This document shows positions 36,768 to 45,018 of a stretch of 64,000 nucleotides of DNA, one piece after another. Position numbers and translations under genes: made by a program. A model generated the notes under the pieces. That model saw only the letters and a list, made by a program, of their open reading frames with translations, was not told the origin of the DNA and did no database searches. Source of the stretch: an uncultured Flavobacteriaceae bacterium (GTDB lineage: Bacteria; Bacteroidota; Bacteroidia; Flavobacteriales; Flavobacteriaceae); assembly GCA_947500445.1 (NCBI GenBank), contig CANMSB010000004.1:62001-126000 (forward strand), read 5' to 3'. The first letter of the stretch is position 1. Every line of letters starts with the position of its first letter.

Positions 36768-37934
36768 ATGAAACAAATCGCTTTTTTTTTACTGTTGACG
36801 GTCCTTGTTGGCTGTAAAACTACGAACGATACCGGAAACGTAATCGAAAGTACCGACGCCGCTACCTTCGTTCTTGAACTCGGGGAAGATGCTTTGGACC
36901 AGTCCATGATCGCCGATGGCACCCTATCCTGTTCAGGCTGTTCGGTTTCGTTGGAATCCATTGCGGGGAAGCCGGCAATCGGCATTACCACCGATCAAGA
37001 GTTTTCCGACGGTTTTATCGATCTCAAAAAATTATATGGGTATCCGATCAATTTTAGGGAAGCGGATTATTTGGAACTGGAACTCTACGTGCCCAAGGAT
37101 AGTTGGATTACCGCTTTAAAGTTCAACTACAAGGATGATGAGGGGAATTTTGGAGGATGCCACGAAATCGCCAATAACTTTCACGGCAATTACGATCGGT
37201 GGATCAAGGTAAAAGTAGATTTAAAAGAAGCGTTGGCCGACTGTAAAAATTGGGTGGGCGACAAGAGCCCTATCCCGAATACTGCTAGCCTCTCTTTGAA
37301 TCCCTATAATACCCATCAAGCGGATAGCTCGGCTATTTATGTACACCGGATATGGGTGGGCAACGACCTCCCTGCCGGTGATTTTGTTGCGGCACTTTCC
37401 GCGAAACCCGATACCATCACCAGCCCATTTGTAATGGATTTTGAAGATACCCCGCATTTCCGACAAATATTGGCCTATCGGGGATTTGAGTCCTCAGGCC
37501 AGGCTTTTGGGAAAAATAAATTTGGAAATCCTACCAATGCCGTACGCTTAAAGAACAGTAATGATGTGAAACGAAAATTCACTTGTTTTCTTCCCATGTT
37601 CGATAAGGTGACGGGCAGTCCCGTAGATTTTACCAAAGTGAAAAAAATATATTTTGATTATTACCTTACCGAGGAAAGCGATGCTTTTGAAGATGCCACC
37701 CTTTTTCTTACCGGGCAGCATTGGGGCCAGATTTTAAAGGATTCCAGTGCTATTAAAGGTTTTAAAACGGGCTCTTGGGAAAGGGCGGAAATCTATATGG
37801 ACAGTTTGGACCTTCGTTTGGTGAAAGGCGAGGTAAGCCCGATTTCGGAAGTGTATGAGCTGCGGTTGGATCTAAATTACCTTCCCGGCAAGAAAAATAC
37901 CGAAATGTGGATGGACAATTTTGGATGGGAATAA
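36768..37934 (+). CDS. Lipoprotein of unknown function, two beta-sandwich-like halves
   Basis: This 388-residue lipoprotein (LLLTVLVGC, Cys at residue 16) follows pepD by one base. Two halves of similar character can be seen, the first with FREADYLELELYVPKDSWI and the second with FTKVKKIYFDYYLTEESDAF, both followed by residues such as WIKVKVDL or WERAEIYMDSLDL. Such patterns are typical of galactose-binding-like or carbohydrate-binding jelly-rolls, but I do not recognise a named family. It is probably exposed on the outer membrane. Function is not known. Confidence 0.65.
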   Translation: MKQIAFFLLLTVLVGCKTTNDTGNVIESTDAATFVLELGEDALDQSMIADGTLSCSGCSVSLESIAGKPAIGITTDQEFSDGFIDLKKLYGYPINFREADYLELELYVPKDSWITALKFNYKDDEGNFGGCHEIANNFHGNYDRWIKVKVDLKEALADCKNWVGDKSPIPNTASLSLNPYNTHQADSSAIYVHRIWVGNDLPAGDFVAALSAKPDTITSPFVMDFEDTPHFRQILAYRGFESSGQAFGKNKFGNPTNAVRLKNSNDVKRKFTCFLPMFDKVTGSPVDFTKVKKIYFDYYLTEESDAFEDATLFLTGQHWGQILKDSSAIKGFKTGSWERAEIYMDSLDLRLVKGEVSPISEVYELRLDLNYLPGKKNTEMWMDNFGWE

Positions 37935-38020
37935 ACGTTATTTCCCTGAAAAGGGGGAATACCCGGCCTAGGGAAACTACTATCTTTAGCGCATTAACAA
38001 ATATGAAGAAAACGTATCTT

Positions 38021-38788
38021 ATGAAAAAAGTGATTACGCTCCTTGTTATCGTTATGGCAGGAGTATCTGTACAGGCACAGTTCGGAAAAAAATTATTGAA
38101 AAAGGGCAATGTGGATGCTGCCAAAAAGGTGACCAAGGCGGCTACGTTATCCGATGAGGACATGGCGGCCCTATCCTTACAATCCGTTGTATGGATGGAT
38201 GAAAACAACCCCATAGCAGCGGTCGGAAGCCCTTACGGCGACCGTTTGGCAAAATTGGTGGAAGGATTGGAGACCGAGGATGGACTGGAATTGAATTTTA
38301 AGGTATACGAGGTGGTAGATGTTAACGCATTTGCTACACCTGATGGCAGTGTTAGGATAATGGCCGGACTCATGGACCTGATGACCGACGCCGAAATATT
38401 AAGCGTAATCGGTCATGAAATCGGACATGTGAAACTGGGACATTCCAAAAAACGCTACCAATCCGCATACACCATTTCCGCTGCCAAAGATGTAGCGGTA
38501 GCCAATACCGGTGCCGGAAAAGTACTGGCCGACGATGAGGTGGGCGGTTTTGTTGAAAATGTGCTCAACGCCCAATTTTCACAGTCGAACGAGTCCGCTT
38601 CGGACGCGTACGGGTTTAAATTTTTGGTGGCGCATAACTATGATTACCATGCCATGGAAGGCGCTTTTCAAAAACTGGCCGACTTAAGCGGCGACCGCGG
38701 TAAGGGGTCTTTGACCTCCTCGCATCCAGGATCCGCAAAACGTGCGGAGCGGGCCAAAAAGTGGGCAGAAGAGCAAGACGCAAAATAA
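38021..38788 (+). CDS. M48-family metalloprotease (BepA/LoiP-like, exported)
   Basis: This exported zinc protease of about 255 residues has a signal peptide (VITLLVIVMAGVSVQAQ), NAFATPDGSVRIMAGLMDLM and the metal motif HEIGHVKLGHSKKR, with the third ligand in NESASDAYGFKFL. That order matches single-domain M48 proteases of the periplasm such as LoiP and the BepA protease domain. The frame is open to 37907; ATG at 38003 (MKKTYLM) or 38021 (MKKVITLL) are plausible starts. A TATCTTTA near-match to the -7 consensus at 37981-37988 supports either. A strong terminator follows at 38834. Confidence 0.88.
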   Translation: MKKVITLLVIVMAGVSVQAQFGKKLLKKGNVDAAKKVTKAATLSDEDMAALSLQSVVWMDENNPIAAVGSPYGDRLAKLVEGLETEDGLELNFKVYEVVDVNAFATPDGSVRIMAGLMDLMTDAEILSVIGHEIGHVKLGHSKKRYQSAYTISAAKDVAVANTGAGKVLADDEVGGFVENVLNAQFSQSNESASDAYGFKFLVAHNYDYHAMEGAFQKLADLSGDRGKGSLTSSHPGSAKRAERAKKWAEEQDAK

Positions 38789-38833
38789 CGGCATAACGGT
38801 CCTGCTATATTGTAGTACCGTGATGTTCCTTAT

Positions 38834-38871
38834 AAAAAAGACCCTATCCAGTTATGGATAGGGTCTTTTTT
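38834..38871. terminator. Bidirectional rho-independent terminator
   Basis: A perfect 16-bp stem is formed by AAAAAAGACCCTATCC (38834-38849) and its complement (38856-38871) around a 6-nt loop, with T-runs on both strands. It separates the plus-strand M48 gene (ends 38788) from the minus-strand PPIase gene (ends 38942). Confidence 0.9.
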
Positions 38872-38911
38872 ATGTAGGTAGCAAATATCTGCCCGTAAGC
38901 GTATGCTTTAT

Positions 38912-38934
38912 ATCATTTCAAGGTTAAAGTGGTA
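38912..38934. repeat. Degenerate end of the family A palindromic repeat
   Basis: ATCATTTCAAGGTTAAAGTGGTA differs at a few positions from the right end of the family A repeats (ATTTCAAAGTTAAAATGGTAT) and has no partner arm nearby. It is probably a decayed relic. It lies immediately before the 3' end of the PPIase gene. Confidence 0.45.
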
Positions 38935-38941
38935 ACGGCCG

Positions 38942-40057
38942 CTACTCTTTGGTTTCCGCCATACCGGTAATCTCGATATCAAAAACCAAATTGGAACCAC
39001 CGGGAATCGGACCGTAATTTTGCTCGCCATAACCCAAATGTGGGGGGATGAACAGGCGCACTTTATCCCCGACTTTCATGGTCATCAAGCCTTCCTTGAA
39101 ACCGGCGATCAAACTGGCGTCAGGGCTGTAATCCATTGGTGTGGGTTCGTATCTACCGGCCGCTTTCATACGCTCGTCAAACTTATCGAATTTAACAAGC
39201 ACATCTTCGTAATTGCTATCGAACAAGGTACCATCGCTCAGGTAACCTGCGTATTTCACCATTACCTTTTGGCCCACTGCAGGTTTGGTGCCCGTACCCT
39301 CCGTAAGGGTTAACGTTTTTAGCCCTGAAGGAAGTGCAGTAGCCTTTTCTTCATCTGTTTTGAAGGCTGCTGCCGTATCGGCCAGGAGCTTTTTCTTTGC
39401 GGCCAATATCCGTTCTTCCTCGGCAAAATAGGCAGTCAATACCTTGTCCGCCTTAAATTTTTTGGCATCCCGCCCGTTGCGTATGATTTCCACAGTATTC
39501 ATGGTTACCGGCGATTCGGGTCGGTTTTGAGCTCCTACAGTGACATTGGCAATAGAATCGACTACGGCCATGCCTTCTACCACTTCCCCAAAAACGGAGT
39601 GCTTTCCATCGAGCCAAGGCGTTTCTTTATGCGTAATAAAAAATTGACTGCCATTGGTCTTAGGCCCTGAATTTGCCATGCTGAGAATTCCCGCCTTGTA
39701 GTGTGTTAACGAATCGTGGAATTCGTCCTTGAATTTATATCCCGGACTACCGCTTCCCGTTCCGGTGGGATCTCCCCCTTGGATCATAAAATCTTTCATG
39801 ATCCTGTGGAAGGTAAGTCCATCATAGTATTTTTTACCTTTGAACTCTTCCGCAACAAAAGTATTTTTACCTTCTGCCAAGGAAACAAAGTTGGCAACGG
39901 TAACCGGCGTTTTTTCATATTCGAGTTTTACGACCACGTCGCCCATATTGGTTTTGATGTCGGCAAAAAGCCCATCGCCCAAATCCGCATATTTGCTCGA
40001 TTTACAACTCGCTAGGGCAAAGGCCACCGTGAACAGTAATAGATATAGGTTTTTCAT
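38942..40057 (-). CDS. Cyclophilin-FKBP fusion peptidyl-prolyl isomerase lipoprotein
   Basis: This lipoprotein of about 371 residues (lipobox LASC) joins two unrelated prolyl-isomerase folds. The cyclophilin part (about 25-190) has GLTFHRIMKDFMIQGGDPTG and GSQFFITHKETPWLDGKHSVFG. The C-terminal FKBP domain (about 255-370) has VMVKYAGYLSDGTLFDS, LIAGFKEGLMTMKVGDK and FIPPHLGYG. It would assist folding of periplasmic or surface proteins. It lies next to gldI, another FKBP-type lipoprotein, which suggests a joint role in gliding or outer-membrane protein folding. An alternative start at 40072 adds five residues. Confidence 0.9.
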   Translation of the reverse strand: MKNLYLLLFTVAFALASCKSSKYADLGDGLFADIKTNMGDVVVKLEYEKTPVTVANFVSLAEGKNTFVAEEFKGKKYYDGLTFHRIMKDFMIQGGDPTGTGSGSPGYKFKDEFHDSLTHYKAGILSMANSGPKTNGSQFFITHKETPWLDGKHSVFGEVVEGMAVVDSIANVTVGAQNRPESPVTMNTVEIIRNGRDAKKFKADKVLTAYFAEEERILAAKKKLLADTAAAFKTDEEKATALPSGLKTLTLTEGTGTKPAVGQKVMVKYAGYLSDGTLFDSNYEDVLVKFDKFDERMKAAGRYEPTPMDYSPDASLIAGFKEGLMTMKVGDKVRLFIPPHLGYGEQNYGPIPGGSNLVFDIEITGMAETKE

Positions 40058-40087
40058 TTGTAAGGGTTTCATTTAATATTAAAATTG

Positions 40088-40681
40088 TTATTGAATTTGT
40101 TGTGTTTCTTCTGGAGCAGGTACTACTTTAAGAATGGATATGGTCGCCTTTAACGGCATGTTTATTCCCACCTTATCCCCATCTCCGGGATATCCGTATG
40201 CGAGGGATGAGGGAAACAAAAATGTGGCGACTTCCCCTTCTTTTAAGATTTTTATACTATTTCGAAGTCCGGGAAAGAGTTCTTGCTTGTCCACTTTGTA
40301 CACCTGTACTCCCTTGGACTCCATGCTGTATAGGGTGTCGTTTTCAAAACTAACGAGATTGTAGGCCATGGTCACTAAATCGTCCGGTTTTGGAAGGTAT
40401 GTTGCCGTCTCGTTCTTGATATCATAGTAGTACCACGAACCATTGGCACTTTGTCGGTATTTGTGCAGCGTATCGCTTTTGATAATTTCTTGCATTAGCG
40501 CTTCTTCCGCCGCTAAAATTTCCTTGCTCCTTGCTATGGACTCTTCGTAATAACTGCCGCTCTTAACGTCTTTTGGTCTTCTGGGTTCCGGTTGTCCGCA
40601 ACTTACCGCTAAGAACATTAAAAGTAACGATAGACAAAAGTTGACTTTAAAAATAGTCGAAAAAATCGGTATTGCTTTCAT
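40088..40681 (-). CDS. gldI: Gliding-motility FKBP-type prolyl isomerase lipoprotein
   Basis: This lipoprotein has about 197 residues (signal LSLLLMFLAVSC) and a C-terminal FKBP-like domain (VQVYKVDKQELFPGLRNSIK, EGEVATFLFPSSLAYGYPG). The N-terminal SGSYYEESIARSKEILAAEE region and overall layout match GldI, needed for gliding and type IX secretion in some Bacteroidota, where it may fold other Gld proteins. The neighbours (cyclophilin-FKBP, DHH phosphoesterase, and ndk nearby) are the usual flavobacterial context. The start at 40681 is preferred over 40693 because MKAIPIF begins the signal peptide. Confidence 0.88.
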   Translation of the reverse strand: MKAIPIFSTIFKVNFCLSLLLMFLAVSCGQPEPRRPKDVKSGSYYEESIARSKEILAAEEALMQEIIKSDTLHKYRQSANGSWYYYDIKNETATYLPKPDDLVTMAYNLVSFENDTLYSMESKGVQVYKVDKQELFPGLRNSIKILKEGEVATFLFPSSLAYGYPGDGDKVGINMPLKATISILKVVPAPEETQQIQ

Positions 40682-40731
40682 ACGGCTTTCCAAGCGCTTT
40701 TCGTTTATATGGTACGTAAACCAAAAGGGTT

Positions 40732-41754
40732 TTAGACGTTTTTTACAAGGGGTTTTCTGGTCGCTTTTACATAATCCAAAAAGCGCGTTATGGTCTCTTC
40801 CATAGAAAAATCGCTTTTTCCCCCCGCGGCGTTCTTATGCCCGCCCCCTTCAAAATAGGTCCTGGCAAATTCGTTCACGGAGAAATCCCCGCTGGAACGG
40901 AACGATATTTTTATAATGCCTTCCTCTTTGTTTTCAATAAAGATTACGGCGAAATTTATACCCTCTAAGGTAAGGCCATAGTTCACGATGCCCTCGGTAT
41001 CGCCTTTTTTGTAATCGTACTGGTTCAACTCTTCTTGACTTAGGGTGATATAGGCGGTGGCATAGGCATCCAATATCACCATATTTTTGAGGGCACATCC
41101 CAAAATATGTAACCTGCTCGGGGCATTGGTATCGAACACCTGAGTGTGTATTTTGGTGTTGTCGGCACCCTTTTCGATCAAATCGGCGACGATTTGGTGT
41201 GTTTTTGCGGTAGTCGATGCGTATTTAAAGGAACCGGTGTCCGTCATAATGCCGGTGTAAAGGCAGTTGGCAATATCCGCGGTAATGGCTTGCCCGCCAT
41301 CGAGCGACATGATGAAATTATAGACCATTTCGCAGGTGGAACTCATGGTGACATCGGAATACATGACCGCGGCATAATCCTCAGGACTTTGATGATGATC
41401 GATCATGATAAAGGGTACATCCAGCGTTTTTAAAAGCGGTTCCATTTGGCCGGCCCTTCCCAAATGGTTAAAATCCAAAGTGAATATCAAGCTGGCCTCG
41501 TTCAATTTTTCTTTGGCCTGTATGTTCTGTTTCTCAAAATTGATTACGCCCTCACTACCCGGAATCCATTTTAAGAATTTTGGAAAATCGTTAGGGGCCA
41601 CCACAGCTGCGGATTGCCCCAGTGAATTTAGAAAATGGCACAGTCCCAAAGTAGAGCCGATAGCATCACCATCGGGGTTTTTATGGGGTACGATAACGAT
41701 TTTTTGTGGTTGGGAGAGTAATTTTTGTACGGTCTTAATATCCTCAAAATTCAT
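40732..41754 (-). CDS. DHH/DHHA1 phosphoesterase (NrnA-like)
   Basis: This 340-residue manganese-dependent phosphoesterase contains IVPHKNPDGDAIGSTLGL, FTLDFNHLGR, FIMIDHHQSPEDY (the DHH motif) and GGGHKNAAGG of the DHHA1 domain. NrnA-type enzymes degrade short oligoribonucleotides or pAp. The frame is open to 41781, but the ATG at 41752-41754 is chosen because a TATCTTTG -7 box at 41760-41767 would place transcription start there, excluding the longer form. It sits with gldI and ndk as in other flavobacteria. Cyclic dinucleotide or pAp hydrolysis are alternative substrates. Confidence 0.92.
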   Translation of the reverse strand: MNFEDIKTVQKLLSQPQKIVIVPHKNPDGDAIGSTLGLCHFLNSLGQSAAVVAPNDFPKFLKWIPGSEGVINFEKQNIQAKEKLNEASLIFTLDFNHLGRAGQMEPLLKTLDVPFIMIDHHQSPEDYAAVMYSDVTMSSTCEMVYNFIMSLDGGQAITADIANCLYTGIMTDTGSFKYASTTAKTHQIVADLIEKGADNTKIHTQVFDTNAPSRLHILGCALKNMVILDAYATAYITLSQEELNQYDYKKGDTEGIVNYGLTLEGINFAVIFIENKEEGIIKISFRSSGDFSVNEFARTYFEGGGHKNAAGGKSDFSMEETITRFLDYVKATRKPLVKNV

Positions 41755-41759
41755 GGGCG

Positions 41760-41767
41760 CAAAGATA
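41760..41767 (-). promoter_or_regulatory. Candidate -7 box for the DHH gene, near-leaderless
   Basis: TATCTTTG on the minus strand (plus CAAAGATA) fits TAnnTTTG and ends 5 nt before the ATG at 41754, implying a leaderless or nearly leaderless mRNA. A -33 TTG at normal spacing was not found. Confidence 0.45.
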
Positions 41768-41823
41768 CAATTTAATAACATAGTGGTATTGCTGAAAAGT
41801 GCTATTTTTAGGACAAAGAAATT

Positions 41824-41853
41824 GTATTGTTATGAAATGAGCCATAACAATAC
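41824..41853. promoter_or_regulatory. Dyad GTATTGTTATG / CATAACAATAC
   Basis: A perfect 11-bp inverted repeat with an 8-nt spacer lies about 60 nt upstream of the DHH gene's -7 box. No T-run follows, so it looks more like an operator than a terminator. The binding protein is unknown. Confidence 0.4.
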
Positions 41854-41929
41854 TTGATACCGACCGAAATGATTATTGGCGAATTACATCTGACCATTAA
41901 AAAACAATAAATATTAACAGATGAAATGG

Positions 41930-41982
41930 GCATAAACTTGTTTTAAGCATACTCTATCGAGATGATTAAAACAAGTTTATGC
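41930..41982. promoter_or_regulatory. Long AT-rich dyad between the DHH and PhoD genes
   Basis: The arms GCATAAACTTGTTTTAA and TTAAAACAAGTTTATGC are perfect 17-bp complements separated by 19 nt. They stand 65 nt upstream of the PhoD-like start. Without a T-run a terminator is unlikely; a regulatory stem in the leader or a protein-binding dyad is plausible. Confidence 0.45.
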
Positions 41983-42047
41983 GAATTACTGAAAGTGCAG
42001 AAATTTTTAGTTTCTTCATTTTCAATAAACTACAAAATTTTAAACAG

Positions 42048-43112
42048 ATGAAAGTAAATATATTGGTGTGGGTATTGGCGGTGGGTTGTATTTTGGGTAG
42101 CTGTAAGGCGAACCGTAATGCTACGGCAAAAAATGATTTGGAGGAAAAGGAAACTTCCGATGCCGAAGCTTTTACCATAGCATTTGGGTCCTGCAATAAA
42201 ACCAGTATCAAAAACTTCCTTTGGGACGATATTATTGCATTGGAACCCGACCTATGGATATGGGGGGGCGACAATATTTATGCCGATACCGAGGATATTC
42301 AAAAACTACAACAACTATACGGGGCGCAAAAGGGATTGAAGGGGTACCGCGAATTGAGGGCCGCCATACCGGTAATCGGCACTTGGGATGACCATGACTA
42401 CGGTGTGAACGATGGCGGGAGTGAGTTTCCGGTAAAGAAAGAGAGCCAACAGGCATTTTTAGATTTTATGGACGTACCCATGGACAGTCCCAGACGTACC
42501 CAAGAAGGTATTTATACCAGCCACGAGTATCGGTTGCCGGACGGAAGGGTAAAAGTAATCGTTTTGGATACACGGTATTTTAGAACGCCGTTGACCTTGG
42601 ATACGGTTACCGTTAAGCGCACCAAATCGAATGCGTATGGGGATGGTACCATTTTAGGGGATAAACAATGGGAATGGCTCACCAAGGAGTTGAATGCCTC
42701 CGATGCCAATTTTAATGTTATCGTCAGCAGTATTCAAGTGCTTTCGAACGAACACGGTTGGGAGACATGGGGCAATTTTCCGCATGAGGTGGACCGTTTG
42801 AAAAAAACAATTGCTGACTCCGGGGCCGCTGGTGTCCTTATTCTTTCGGGAGACCGTCATATTTCGGAATTTTCACAGACCTCGGTCGCCGATTTGGATT
42901 ATCCTTTGGTCGACTTCACGAGTAGTGGTCTTACCCATGCCGTTTCCAATTTCAAAGGGGAGCCGAACCCTTTCCGGGTCGGTAGCGTGGTATCGGACGA
43001 GAGTTTCGGGCTGTTGCGTTTCGATTTTTTAAACAATACCGTTTCTATGAAAATGATCGGGGACAATGGCCAAACGCTTCATGAGCTGGACCGATCTTAT
43101 GGCGGTAAATGA
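42048..43112 (+). CDS. PhoD-like phosphatase/phosphodiesterase lipoprotein
   Basis: This 354-residue lipoprotein (lipobox LGSC) has the metallophosphatase pattern of the PhoD family: FGSCNKTS, IWGGDNIYAD, GTWDDHDYGVNDGG, VIVLDTRYFR and ILSGDRHISEF supply the metal ligands and phosphate contacts. PhoD enzymes are calcium/iron alkaline phosphatases or phosphodiesterases that release phosphate outside the cytoplasm. The ATG at 42048 is chosen because it starts the lipoprotein signal; the frame is open to 41979. Two inverted repeats lie upstream. No Pho box was identified. Confidence 0.88.
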   Translation: MKVNILVWVLAVGCILGSCKANRNATAKNDLEEKETSDAEAFTIAFGSCNKTSIKNFLWDDIIALEPDLWIWGGDNIYADTEDIQKLQQLYGAQKGLKGYRELRAAIPVIGTWDDHDYGVNDGGSEFPVKKESQQAFLDFMDVPMDSPRRTQEGIYTSHEYRLPDGRVKVIVLDTRYFRTPLTLDTVTVKRTKSNAYGDGTILGDKQWEWLTKELNASDANFNVIVSSIQVLSNEHGWETWGNFPHEVDRLKKTIADSGAAGVLILSGDRHISEFSQTSVADLDYPLVDFTSSGLTHAVSNFKGEPNPFRVGSVVSDESFGLLRFDFLNNTVSMKMIGDNGQTLHELDRSYGGK

Positions 43113-43262
43113 CGCTGGTAAACCCAACCCTTCCAAAATGTTGGCCAAAGCCTACTGTTCATTAAGAGGTAAGCACGACCATTTGATGATGGCCGCTAAC
43201 GATTTAGGCAATTCCGTATTTCATGGTATAGATAAATTCATCTAAGGCAATCCCATAAATAG
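43113..43262. other. Intergenic region before ndk
   Basis: No gene is supported. A 35-codon frame (43138-43245) shows no family resemblance. Confidence 0.4.
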
Positions 43263-43292
43263 TTGTCCATTGTAAGGAAAAGCTTAATTTTG
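43263..43292 (+). promoter_or_regulatory. Candidate ndk promoter (TTG-N19-TAATTTTG)
   Basis: A -33 TTG at 43263-43265 and a -7 TAATTTTG at 43285-43292 are separated by 19 nt, matching the Bacteroidota TTG/TAnnTTTG promoter consensus. The start codon follows 16 nt after the -7 box. Confidence 0.5.
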
Positions 43293-43308
43293 CGCAAAAT
43301 TTTTAAGC

Positions 43309-43728
43309 ATGACAACAAATAGAACGTTTACAATGATCAAGCCCGATGCCGTTGAAAATGGACATATCGGAGCAATTTTGGAAAAAATTAGCGGAGCCGG
43401 CTTTAAGATCGTTGCAATGAAATACACACAGTTGAGCAAGAGAGATGCCGAAGCATTCTATGCCATACATAAAGAACGTCCATTTTTTGGCGATTTGGTC
43501 AGTTTTATGACCAGAGGGCCTATCGTCTCGGCCATTTTGGAAAAGGACAATGCCGTTGAGGACTTTCGGGCCTTGATCGGGGCAACCAACCCTGCGGAAG
43601 CAGCGGAAGGAACCATTCGAAAACTTTTTGCGAAGGATATTGGTGAAAATGCCGTGCACGGATCGGATAGCGATGAGAATGCCGCCATTGAAGGTGCATT
43701 TCATTTTGCCGGTAGAGAAATTTATTAA
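43309..43728 (+). CDS. ndk: Nucleoside-diphosphate kinase
   Basis: This 139-residue enzyme transfers the gamma-phosphate between nucleoside triphosphates and diphosphates. The N-terminus [20 protein letters not shown] and the active-site [12 protein letters not shown] (phospho-His117) are typical. It has its own promoter and a clear terminator. Next to gldI and the DHH gene it forms a common flavobacterial neighbourhood. Confidence 0.97.
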   Translation: MTTNRTFTMIKPDAVENGHIGAILEKISGAGFKIVAMKYTQLSKRDAEAFYAIHKERPFFGDLVSFMTRGPIVSAILEKDNAVEDFRALIGATNPAEAAEGTIRKLFAKDIGENAVHGSDSDENAAIEGAFHFAGREIY

Positions 43729-43757
43729 TACGGATTAAAGAACCAACAGCACAAAAG

Positions 43758-43784
43758 AAAGGCAGCGGAAACGCTGCCTTTTTT
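43758..43784 (+). terminator. Rho-independent terminator after ndk
   Basis: GGCAGCG (43761-43767), a GAAA tetraloop and CGCTGCC (43772-43778) form a 7-bp GC-rich stem flanked by an A-run and followed by six T residues, 33 nt after the ndk stop. Confidence 0.9.
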
Positions 43785-43930
43785 ATGAATACCACTCGCG
43801 CTGTTCTTTGGAGTTTGGAAGAAAGTTGTTTTTTGCTTGCGTTGCCATTAACACTTATTGACTGCCAAAGCCTGTAATGTTCGAGCCAAGCTACAAAATG
43901 TGAATGTGAAGGTTTGGGTATCGGACCAGC

Positions 43931-44356
43931 TTAAGAAAACTGCTGTTCTTCGCATTGCAATTTGAGCGCCTTGTTCATGGCGATGAAACCATTTTTGGTA
44001 TCGTGTTGCAATTTTCGTTTGAATAAAGGAACCGTAAGACCGGAAAACGTCTCTACTTGACGAAATGTTGTTTTTTCGGGGCCTTCGGGCCGTATCTCAA
44101 ACAGATGTTCTCCATCAAAAATGCCTTTGAACCATAAACTTCCCAACCATTTTAAGGTTTTAGGGCTATTGCATTCCAACACTTGTGGCCGAAAGCGCAT
44201 CGTGCCTATCTGAATACCTAAAACAGCACCTTTTTTGGGAGTTCCCGAAATATTCGTGATGAATGGGTTCCAGTTGGGGTAGTTGTCAAAGTCGATAAGC
44301 ACGGCCCATACTTTCTCTGCAGGGGCTTCGATACTGATTTCTGTAGCTATTGTCAT
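43931..44356 (-). CDS. SRPBCC-domain (START-like) protein
   Basis: This 141-residue cytoplasmic protein has the helix-grip START/polyketide-cyclase pattern: TEISIEAPAEKVWAVLIDFD at the N-terminus, YPNWNPFITNISG, RFRPQVLECNSPKTLKWLG and the C-terminal long helix. Such proteins bind hydrophobic ligands; the ligand here is unknown. Just upstream (44374-44399) is a collapsed family A repeat, so its promoter region may have been remodelled. Confidence 0.8.
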   Translation of the reverse strand: MTIATEISIEAPAEKVWAVLIDFDNYPNWNPFITNISGTPKKGAVLGIQIGTMRFRPQVLECNSPKTLKWLGSLWFKGIFDGEHLFEIRPEGPEKTTFRQVETFSGLTVPLFKRKLQHDTKNGFIAMNKALKLQCEEQQFS

Positions 44357-44373
44357 CCCAGTTTGTTTTTGTC

Positions 44374-44399
44374 ATACCATTTCAAAGTTAAAATGGTAT
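44374..44399. repeat. Collapsed copy of the family A palindromic repeat
   Basis: This 26-bp palindromic remnant joins the outer left end (ATACCATTT) directly to the right end (CAAAGTTAAAATGGTAT) of the family A element, with the interior missing. It probably arose by deletion between the inverted ends. It lies 17 nt upstream of the SRPBCC start codon. Confidence 0.6.
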
Positions 44400-44443
44400 T
44401 ATACAAAGATGCAATGGACAAAAACGGTATCGCTTGACAAATA

Positions 44444-45013
44444 TCAAGAAGTTTTTTTTGCGCGTATGCGGCTTAGGGTTTCAGGGGTCATCCCTAGCAT
44501 GGTGGCAATATATTGCAACGGAACATGGCGGAACATTTCCTTGTTCGCCTCAAAAAAGAGCCGGTAGCGTTCCGCGGCGGGTAGCGACAGTAGTTCAAAC
44601 ACCCTGTTCTCCAAGGTGACAAAGCATTTGGTCAAAAACATTTTTTCAAGCATCGGCCAGTCGTCAACGGTTTCCTGCAATTTTTGGTAGTCGGCCCTTT
44701 TTATGGTGAAGGTTTCACAGTCCGTAAGCGCCTGAATGCTGAACCGGGCTTTTTGGTGGAACATAAAACTGGACATATCGGTAACAAAATATCCTGAAGA
44801 AGCGATCCATTGGGTAACTTCCCGATGTTCCGTTTCGGCAAATATGCGTAGGTAGCCTTCTTTTACAAAGCTCAGGGTAGTGCAATAAGTGTCCTGTTTG
44901 GTATAAAAAGTACCCTTGGGAAGGGATTGTATTTCAAAAAAAGGCAGTATTTGATGGAGTGCATCGGACGAAACGCCAAAATAGGACCGTATATATTCCC
45001 CTAGTGCCTCCAT
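44444..45013 (-). CDS. Crp/Fnr-family transcription regulator
   Basis: This 189-residue protein has an N-terminal cyclic-nucleotide-binding-like beta barrel (SLPKGTFYTKQDTYCTTLSFV, EGYLRIFAETEHREVTQWI) and a C-terminal helix-turn-helix (PLQYIATMLGMTPETLSRIRAKK). No iron-sulfur cysteine cluster typical of Fnr is seen. The effector is unknown. It starts 5 nt downstream of the DciA-like gene, so it probably shares its transcript. Confidence 0.88.
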   Translation of the reverse strand: MEALGEYIRSYFGVSSDALHQILPFFEIQSLPKGTFYTKQDTYCTTLSFVKEGYLRIFAETEHREVTQWIASSGYFVTDMSSFMFHQKARFSIQALTDCETFTIKRADYQKLQETVDDWPMLEKMFLTKCFVTLENRVFELLSLPAAERYRLFFEANKEMFRHVPLQYIATMLGMTPETLSRIRAKKTS

Positions 45014-45018
45014 ACCGA

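Noticed and set aside
43138-43245. 35-codon frame between phoD-like and ndk genes
   Set aside because: Short, with no family resemblance, promoter or conserved motif.
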